Assembly (NCBI GenBank): GCA_964583095.1
Contig: CAZOVB010000081.1
Location: 1-18,763 of the forward strand
From: CAZOVB01 sp964583095
GTDB taxonomy: Bacteria > Planctomycetota > Phycisphaerae > SM23-33
Direction: 5' to 3'
Length of the DNA: 18,763 nt
Shown: positions 13,224 to 18,763 of the stretch, one piece after another
How positions within the stretch are numbered: the first letter of the stretch is position 1
How the letters are laid out: each line of letters opens with the position of its first letter
Program-made: the position numbers and the translations under genes
Notes under the pieces: model-generated
What the model saw: only the letters and a program-made list of their open reading frames with translations
The model's database searches: none
Told to the model about the DNA's origin: nothing

Positions 13224-14845
13224 GTCGCCTCAGGCGTCGGGGACTCGGGATAAATCTGGGCTTGCTGAATAAGCCCATCGTAGAAGTTTTGTCCTCCCAG
13301 AGCAATGCTCCAGGGCAACAAGGCCCCACGGGAATCCCAATAATCCACGTCAGCCACCTGCCAATCCCGTGCGATCTGATCGAGGGTTCGCTGGAGGAGC
13401 TGCTCCTTGAGCGTTCGGGTTTCGATCCAGATTTCCCGCATCTTCGGGTCCTTCGGGTTCTGCTTGGCGATCTGTCGCCTGCGCTGATCGAGCGTGTCGA
13501 TTCTCTCCAGCAGGTCCCGGCAGGCATGCTGCTGCCACTGCCCCCTGCCCGCGTCGGACTTCAACTGCTCCAGACGCTTCTGCGCGCTTTGCTGCAGGTC
13601 CTGCCAGCGATCGGCGAACCTGTCGGCCGGAATCTCCTCCTGCCCCGCGGCCTGGGCCAGGTGCTCGGGTAGTCGAAGGACAGTCTGCGTCCGGGCCATG
13701 CGGTCGAGCAAACGGAACCGGACGCGCATCAGCGGCTTTAGCGGTGAATCGACCAGCCCGGCCTGGGTGAGCTTTTCGCCAAGGCGATGTGCGGCCGGGA
13801 TATACAGGGATCCTCGGTAGGGCAGGGCCAGCGTCTCTGCGCCGGGGCCCATCCGGACCTGCAGAACGAGAATCAGGGCCTTTCCAGCTACCGCGGGAAT
13901 CTCCGCTTCCTTGAGGTTTCGGGCCAGGTCCTGGGCGTTTGAGCCCAGATTCGCTTCCCGGTCGGCAATGACGAGCTTGTCCTTCCGGAGGTTGACATGA
14001 CAGCGGACCAAGTGCCCCTGGTGTCGCATCACCGCGAAGAAGGGCAGTTCGCCCTGGTCCTGGCTGAGGGGACGAAGGGGCGAATCGGTTTCCTTCAAGG
14101 CTTCGTTGTACAGGTCCGAAAGCGTGTCGTATTTGCGGCAGAACCAGTCGAGCATTTCCACGGGACGGTTCGGCCCCCCCGGTGCGAAAAGGTCACTGGT
14201 CAGTTGGATCTTCGCCTTGTCTTCCGGGAGATACTCTCGCATCCAGCGGTGGTAGAGGTCCACCAGTTGCCCGGAGGCACACTGCTGGAGCATCTCTTCC
14301 AGGCGGGCGTCTTCCCGATCGAACCATTGACGGATCCTCCGGCGGGCGTCGTCCTGGACGAAGCACTCCAGAAGGTCTTTGCGAGCAATGGCCATCATCT
14401 CCCGCAAATAGGGGGCCGTCTCGGTCACCGAGAGGTCTCCGATGACCCGATGGTGTCGTCGATCTCCGACATAGCTCGAGCCGATCAATTGCCGGTTGTC
14501 TGCCGGGGAATACCGGTCGTACAGATCGTCCACGCTCGTATCCAGGTGCTTGGCCAGCGTGGAGGTCTTCTTTCCCGTGTATGGCTCGAAACTGCGAATT
14601 TCCACCGGAAGCTTGCCCAGGAAGCAACTGTAGAACATCGCGGCGCCCCAGTCCTGGCCACCGCTGCGGTGGAATCGTTCGCGGGCAAGCTGCATCCGGT
14701 CGTCGTCGACTTCCGAGCCCAGGGCGGTGAAGGCGGTGTCGATATCCTCGATGTAGTGCGTGACGTCATGGCCGGCATGGGCGAGAGCTTGCACCTTGGC
14801 GATGACGTCCCAAAGACTGTGGCAGTTCTGATCGATCGAAAGCAT
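13220..14845 (-). CDS. 541-residue protein of unknown function
   Basis: I do not recognise this protein. It starts 7 bases after the dapF stop codon. It has no signal peptide or membrane segment and looks cytoplasmic. The first 250 residues are rich in Asp, Arg and aromatic residues, with many short helical stretches (ARKDLLECFVQDDARRRI, DREDARLEEMLQQ). A middle section (about 300-400) reads like a beta-rich fold (GELPFFAVMRHQGHLVRC, ALILVLQVRMGPG, LPYRGSLYIP). Residues about 440-510 are charged and helical, probably coiled coil. The start at 14845 is chosen because it avoids overlap with dapF. Coupling to the methyltransferase behind it suggests a joint task. Confidence 0.75.
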   Translation of the reverse strand: MLSIDQNCHSLWDVIAKVQALAHAGHDVTHYIEDIDTAFTALGSEVDDDRMQLARERFHRSGGQDWGAAMFYSCFLGKLPVEIRSFEPYTGKKTSTLAKHLDTSVDDLYDRYSPADNRQLIGSSYVGDRRHHRVIGDLSVTETAPYLREMMAIARKDLLECFVQDDARRRIRQWFDREDARLEEMLQQCASGQLVDLYHRWMREYLPEDKAKIQLTSDLFAPGGPNRPVEMLDWFCRKYDTLSDLYNEALKETDSPLRPLSQDQGELPFFAVMRHQGHLVRCHVNLRKDKLVIADREANLGSNAQDLARNLKEAEIPAVAGKALILVLQVRMGPGAETLALPYRGSLYIPAAHRLGEKLTQAGLVDSPLKPLMRVRFRLLDRMARTQTVLRLPEHLAQAAGQEEIPADRFADRWQDLQQSAQKRLEQLKSDAGRGQWQQHACRDLLERIDTLDQRRRQIAKQNPKDPKMREIWIETRTLKEQLLQRTLDQIARDWQVADVDYWDSRGALLPWSIALGGQNFYDGLIQQAQIYPESPTPEAT

Positions 14846-14852
14846 GCGGAGG

Positions 14853-15770
14853 TCAGGCGGTCTCGGTGGGAATTTTTGAAAGCGATATCTGGGCCATGGC
14901 CGGTTCCAGTCTGCCCCGGTAGACTTCGCGAACGACGGTTTCCAGGCAAAGGTCACAGACTTCTTCGTGTGCGTCGAGGGTGATCCAGATCTTCAGGACA
15001 TCTCCGCTGCGGGCGCGGACGCGGACAGGCTTCCATCCGGCAAGGAATTCCCGGGGCCATTGGAATTCCTTGGCTGCGAACAACGCAGCCGTGGCCGAGC
15101 CGGTGCCGCAGGCGAAGGTTTCCGCCTCGACGCCGAATTCGAAGGTGCGGACGGCAATTTCGCCCGGGCCCAGAAGTTGGACGAAGTTGGCATTGACCCC
15201 CCGAGGCTGGAATTTCTGGTGGTGACGGATGGCGCGGCCGATCTTGCCCACGTCGACCGCGTCGACGTCCTGGACGTACAGCACCGCGTGTGGCACACCC
15301 GTAACGGCGTAGTCGTAGGTCCAGTTTTCGCCGAGGACTTCCAACGGCTGGCCCTGCTCGGGCTGTTCGGGAAACGGAATGCATACCTTGACGTACCGGC
15401 CCTGTGAATCGCTGCCGCGGACCACGCCGGCGCCGGTGAGGATCCGGATCTCGGGCTCCTGGGCAAACCACTGGTTGTCCAGAACCCACCGGGTGAAGCA
15501 GGCGGTTCCGTTGCCGCAGAGTTCGGCCTCGCTGCCGTCGGCTTCGAGGAATCTTGCCGCCACATCGGCGTACTGGCCCACTTCGTGGTTGCAGGCAAAG
15601 ATGACCCCGTCGGCCCCCACGCCCAGGCCTCGTTTGCACAGGGTCCTGGCGAAGTGGCCGATGGCGTCGCTGTCTCGGAGCATCTCGTCGTATCGGCCAT
15701 GCCGGTTGTCGATACAGATGAAGTCATTGCCGCTGCCGGAGAGCTTGGCGAATTCGATAGGGTTTTCCAT
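14853..15770 (-). CDS. dapF: Diaminopimelate epimerase
   Basis: The enzyme interconverts LL- and meso-diaminopimelate on the way to lysine and peptidoglycan. The 305-residue protein has the two-lobed family pattern: GSGNDF near the start, the first catalytic cysteine in LCGNG (C85) and the second in ACGTG (C221). GVPHAV and GVNANFV also match the family. The region before the second cysteine reads FEFGVEAETFACG, while family members usually have ERGV, so a substrate-contacting Arg is Phe here. The ATG at 15770 gives the family N-terminus, and GAGG lies 8 bases upstream. It has its own promoter and is followed closely by the 541-residue gene. Confidence 0.93.
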   Translation of the reverse strand: MENPIEFAKLSGSGNDFICIDNRHGRYDEMLRDSDAIGHFARTLCKRGLGVGADGVIFACNHEVGQYADVAARFLEADGSEAELCGNGTACFTRWVLDNQWFAQEPEIRILTGAGVVRGSDSQGRYVKVCIPFPEQPEQGQPLEVLGENWTYDYAVTGVPHAVLYVQDVDAVDVGKIGRAIRHHQKFQPRGVNANFVQLLGPGEIAVRTFEFGVEAETFACGTGSATAALFAAKEFQWPREFLAGWKPVRVRARSGDVLKIWITLDAHEEVCDLCLETVVREVYRGRLEPAMAQISLSKIPTETA

Positions 15771-15829
15771 GCAAGGTGCCTCGATTGATCCTGCTGCCTT
15801 CGCTCCGGCGGGATGACGGAGCTTGCTGA

Positions 15830-15857
15830 AGTATATCCTGCCCGGGCCCTTTGGCAA
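15830..15857 (-). promoter_or_regulatory. dapF promoter
   Basis: On the minus strand TTGCCA (15857-15852), a 16-base spacer and TATACT (15835-15830) lie in the gap between the glycosyltransferase stop and dapF. The predicted leader is about 50 bases. dapF and the two genes behind it can thus form a transcription unit separate from the flavoprotein/glycosyltransferase pair. Confidence 0.65.
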
Positions 15858-15864
15858 AGAGCCT

Positions 15865-17484
15865 CTAGGGAGAGCTGAATTCAAACACACAGACGATCTG
15901 CTCACCGACGGTCCGCTGGGAAACCAATTCAAAGCGGGGGTCGTCACCAAGCATTCGGCCTATGGGAATCGCCTGCCCATCGGCTGGAAGGACCTGGGGA
16001 ACGGCAAAGAATCGGACCGGGTGGCGGTTGCTCTCGGCCCGGGCGAGCAGGGCTTCTACGCTTACCATGTGCTCCGGGTGCAACTTGCAGGAGTCCTGGC
16101 CGATCTGTCGCAATTGCTCGACGGGGCATCCACCATAGTAGGCCAGGAGCACCTCGAACGACAGCCAGTAGGCCTTCGGGTCGGCGTCGGCCTCCTGGGC
16201 TACCTGCCGGAAACCCGACTTGCCCTCATGGGCGATGGAAGTCAGTGAGGCCAGGGCAGCCAGGACCCCGGCCAAGGCAGCACAAATCAGGATCGTTGCC
16301 CCCTGCAGCGGGCGAAAGCCCAGCCGCAGGCGCAGGTGAACGATCCACTGGGCGATCGTATAGACCCCGGGCCCGGCCAGGATTGCGAGCAATGCCGCCG
16401 GCCCAAGGGCATGACGGGTGGAGATGTAACCGGCCTGGAGGTTTATCTCCAGGCCCAGAAGCAGAAGGACCCAGATCAGCAGCGTCGAGAAAATGACAAC
16501 CGGCATCAAAACGCCGGGACGATAGACCACGCGCCTGGGCAGAGAGAGTCGCAGGGCGTAGAAGCCGATCCAGGTTGCAAGCGTAACCAGAACAAGAAAT
16601 GTGGCAACGTTCCCCGTGGCCTGGCGAAATCGGTCCAGAACTCGAAGAATCGCCGGAAACAGCCCCGCGGTGGCTGTCGAGGCCAGGCTCGCAAGAGGCA
16701 GGCAAGTACCGGAGAGAACCAGGTCGCCCAGGTCCTTCTTGCGGCTTAGGCCTCCGATGGCCCACATGTACGGACCGGCGGTTACCGCCAGGGCCAGGAC
16801 GAAGACCCCCACGCTTGCAGCCAACAGACCTCGATGCCGGCGGATTCCCCCTCGGCCAGAGGCCGTCCCGGCCACAGCCAGAACCGGGCCCAAGGCCAGC
16901 ATCTCAGGCCTGACCAGGTACGCCAGGCCCAGAAGAGCTCCCGAGATCGATGCCAGCCCCACGCTCCATTTCCGGCCGGCGGCAAGCCTTTTTCCTGCAG
17001 CCAGAATCGTCGCCAAAGCCCCAAGGGCCAAGGCCAATGCGGCCGGATCGCTGACCGCGTCACTGCCGTATTCCACGAATTCCTTGCCCATGCCAAACAG
17101 GGCTGCGGAAATCAGGGCCGGGCCCCTTGGAATCAGTTGACTCGCAACGCCGTACAGGGCCCCCACGGCCAGGAGCGACATCACGAAGGAAACCACTCTC
17201 GCGGCGAAGATCCATTCCATGCGCGTCTGTGCGCCAAGAATCCTTCCGGTCGCTCCGACCAAAGCGGGGTAGCCCGGATGGTACACGTAATGGCCGACGG
17301 CATTTCCGGGATCGGAAGTCAGTTCCATGCCTTGGGCAATGTAGATCGCCCCGTCGGGGGCTGCCCCCTGGGCCCGGGCCATGCTGACTACCCGCAGGGC
17401 CCCGCAAATAAGCAGGACCCCTCCCAGCAGCAGGACCCCTGCCCTCGCCGTGACTCGGGGGGCGGTATCGGTTTCCCCGCTCAT
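15865..17484 (-). CDS. GT-C family integral membrane glycosyltransferase (ArnT/GT39-like)
   Basis: The 539-residue protein has roughly ten hydrophobic membrane segments between residues 14 and 425, and a soluble C-terminal domain of about 110 residues. After the first membrane segment the loop APDGAIYIAQG (D44) and then YVYHPGYPALVG fit the first extracytoplasmic loop of lipid-linked sugar transferases, where an Asp is catalytic. Such enzymes move a sugar from a polyprenyl-phosphate carrier to lipid or protein at the outer membrane face. The acceptor is unknown. The start is 8 bases after the flavoprotein stop codon, so both are likely one operon. Confidence 0.75.
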   Translation of the reverse strand: MSGETDTAPRVTARAGVLLLGGVLLICGALRVVSMARAQGAAPDGAIYIAQGMELTSDPGNAVGHYVYHPGYPALVGATGRILGAQTRMEWIFAARVVSFVMSLLAVGALYGVASQLIPRGPALISAALFGMGKEFVEYGSDAVSDPAALALALGALATILAAGKRLAAGRKWSVGLASISGALLGLAYLVRPEMLALGPVLAVAGTASGRGGIRRHRGLLAASVGVFVLALAVTAGPYMWAIGGLSRKKDLGDLVLSGTCLPLASLASTATAGLFPAILRVLDRFRQATGNVATFLVLVTLATWIGFYALRLSLPRRVVYRPGVLMPVVIFSTLLIWVLLLLGLEINLQAGYISTRHALGPAALLAILAGPGVYTIAQWIVHLRLRLGFRPLQGATILICAALAGVLAALASLTSIAHEGKSGFRQVAQEADADPKAYWLSFEVLLAYYGGCPVEQLRQIGQDSCKLHPEHMVSVEALLARAESNRHPVRFFAVPQVLPADGQAIPIGRMLGDDPRFELVSQRTVGEQIVCVFEFSSP

Positions 17485-17492
17485 CGCCCGGC

Positions 17493-18608
17493 TCAGATAT
17501 TCTCGCCGAACAGCAGGGCGGCGCTGAACCGCGAGGCCATCCGACGATTGTTGAACAGCAAAGGCAGCAGCATATGCAAAGAGGTGTTGGGGGGGCGGAG
17601 ATACTCAGCCATCGCCTTCCTCCAGAGCGTCTTGAACTTGTTCAGCTCGTCCTGGTCCTTGCCCTTCCGGGCGTCCAGGACCGTCTGGGCAGCAAGCAGG
17701 CAGGAATCCACCACCGGCAGGGAGGTATGGCCCGTGATGCTCTCGGCGAAACCCCCGGCTGTCCCGGCCAGGAGACAACGCTTGGCCACATGCGTCTCCA
17801 CCTCCAAGGCCACCCCGGCAGGGGGGTGCCAGACGGCGCCTTCGGCCTTTTCGAGCCGGAGCTCGGCCGGCAAAATCTCCATTATCTGCATGGCCGAAAG
17901 CAGCCCCGAAAGCTCGGCTGCACGGTTGCCCGCCGCCCGGGAAGAGGAGACGATCCGCACGTGGAGGGTGTTGTTCACGAGGAAGAAGAGCCCCATCTCG
18001 CTTCGCTCTGCCATCTCCACCACATGGAACTGCCCTGCGAGCGTGGCCATATCGGCCTGGACCGGAACATCCAGCCCCGCTACGACCAGGTACGACTGGG
18101 GGATCGTCCGGGCGGGCAGGGCCAGTTCGGAGATGATGGATCGCGGCCTGTCGTGGGCGACAATCAGAAAATCCGCATGGACCTGTATCGAGCCCATGAG
18201 CCGGACGCTGTCTTCGCGCAGTTCGATGGTCGGCTGGGTCGTGCTCTTGCGTACCGAGGCCCCCAGGGACCGGGCAAGCTTGCGGCAGGTATCATCCAGG
18301 GCGTGGGGGGGAAGAAAATGCCCCGCCGGCTTGCGGTACTTGTGCACCATCGTCTCGGAAAGCGAGGCGTTGTGGAAGACCACTTCCTCGAAGGGTTGGG
18401 CCTGACTGCGAGAGGCGAATTCCTCGTCGAAGATCTCCCGATCGAAAAAGCCCCGGGGCACCCAGTCGCACAGCGGACTCTGGGTGTCGCGCGGGGGAGG
18501 GGAAAGAACCACCACGTCGGCATCGGGATCGTGCCGGCGAAGGTAGCAGGCGGCGGAGAACGCACCTACCGTGGAACCCAGGATCGCAACGTCATATTTC
18601 TTGGCCAT
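17493..18608 (-). CDS. FAD/NAD(P)-binding protein, geranylgeranyl-reductase-like
   Basis: The 371-residue protein begins with a Rossmann strand YDVAILGSTVGAFSAACYL, where the usual GxGxxG is GSTVGA (11-16), and then VVVLSPP. Near 279-305 it has LLAGTAGGFAESITGHTSLPVVDSCLLAAQ, which matches the GDAAG..P..GEG..A FAD motif of geranylgeranyl reductase and related flavoproteins, but with Thr for the Asp. The C-terminal helical tail also fits that family. The family reduces polyprenyl chains or hydroxylates and halogenates aromatics; the substrate here is unknown. The ATG at 18608 follows a -10 box by 7 bases; a TTG at 18644 is the -35 box. It leads the operon with the glycosyltransferase. Confidence 0.75.
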   Translation of the reverse strand: MAKKYDVAILGSTVGAFSAACYLRRHDPDADVVVLSPPPRDTQSPLCDWVPRGFFDREIFDEEFASRSQAQPFEEVVFHNASLSETMVHKYRKPAGHFLPPHALDDTCRKLARSLGASVRKSTTQPTIELREDSVRLMGSIQVHADFLIVAHDRPRSIISELALPARTIPQSYLVVAGLDVPVQADMATLAGQFHVVEMAERSEMGLFFLVNNTLHVRIVSSSRAAGNRAAELSGLLSAMQIMEILPAELRLEKAEGAVWHPPAGVALEVETHVAKRCLLAGTAGGFAESITGHTSLPVVDSCLLAAQTVLDARKGKDQDELNKFKTLWRKAMAEYLRPPNTSLHMLLPLLFNNRRMASRFSAALLFGENI

Positions 18609-18615
18609 GGGCCCT

Positions 18616-18644
18616 AGAGTAACCACTGCCGCGACGATTGGCAA
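18616..18644 (-). promoter_or_regulatory. Flavoprotein gene promoter, predicted leaderless
   Basis: On the minus strand TTGCCA (18644-18639), a 17-base spacer and TACTCT (18621-18616) precede the ATG at 18608 by 7 bases. The intervening AGGGCCC is too close to the ATG for a normal Shine-Dalgarno role, so a leaderless start is likely. Confidence 0.55.
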
Positions 18645-18763
18645 GTACCGCTGCAGGCATACGAGCGGGTTGCGTTGTGTGAATCGTTCGATGGCTATTG
18701 GGTGGAATGGGGTGGCGTTTGGGCGTTCCCCGCTCGACAGGTCGATTGGCGGGGGTTGCGCGA

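Noticed and set aside
16834..18405. A 523-codon plus-strand open frame opposite the flavoprotein and glycosyltransferase genes
   Set aside because: It spans two unrelated minus-strand genes with good motifs, and its translation is Arg, Pro and Ser-rich without domains.

Overview
This is a GC-rich bacterial window. Its gene content suggests a Planctomycetota-like organism, perhaps Phycisphaerae. That placement rests on protein style (a divergent RNase HII-like protein, CysS with HVGN, palindrome-rich intergenic DNA) and is an inference. I recognise no rRNA, tRNA, CRISPR array or insertion sequence. About 16 protein genes can be supported.

Layout. Positions 1-1180 hold no convincing gene but a dense set of palindromes. 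Next on the minus strand are ispF (isoprenoid MEP pathway) and cysS (cysteinyl-tRNA synthetase), each with its own promoter. On the plus strand follow a secreted TlpA/thioredoxin-fold protein without its cysteines, a coupled coiled-coil lipoprotein, and an unusual P-loop plus deoxyribosyltransferase-like fusion. A minus-strand membrane-anchored helical protein is divergent from an enlarged RNase HII-like protein. Positions 8234-12545 (plus) form a signalling block: a STAS protein, a 450-base structured leader, a CheY-like receiver, a CheA-family kinase and a protein with two degenerate receivers. The right third (minus) carries a flavoprotein and GT-C glycosyltransferase pair, then dapF, a 541-residue unknown protein and a translationally coupled methyltransferase.

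The most notable object is the CheA-family kinase at 9439-11616. Its domains read P3-P4-P5-P1-P2 instead of the canonical P1-P2-P3-P4-P5, so the phosphotransfer (Hpt) and CheY-binding-like domains sit behind the CheW-like domain. It overlaps the cheY gene by 8 bases and is followed by a tandem pseudo-receiver protein. No chemoreceptor, CheW, CheR or CheB gene lies in the window. The block looks like a compact non-canonical phosphorelay, possibly linked to the upstream STAS protein.

A second theme is transcription. Three genes (ispF, the P-loop fusion and the flavoprotein) have a sigma70-like promoter with a 17-base spacer whose -10 box ends exactly 7 bases before the ATG, which implies leaderless mRNAs. 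In all three the TTG of the -35 box is exactly 36 bases upstream and in frame, so a longest-ORF gene caller would add a false 12-residue N-terminus. Other genes (tlpA-like, STAS, cheY, cheA) have ordinary leaders with Shine-Dalgarno sites.
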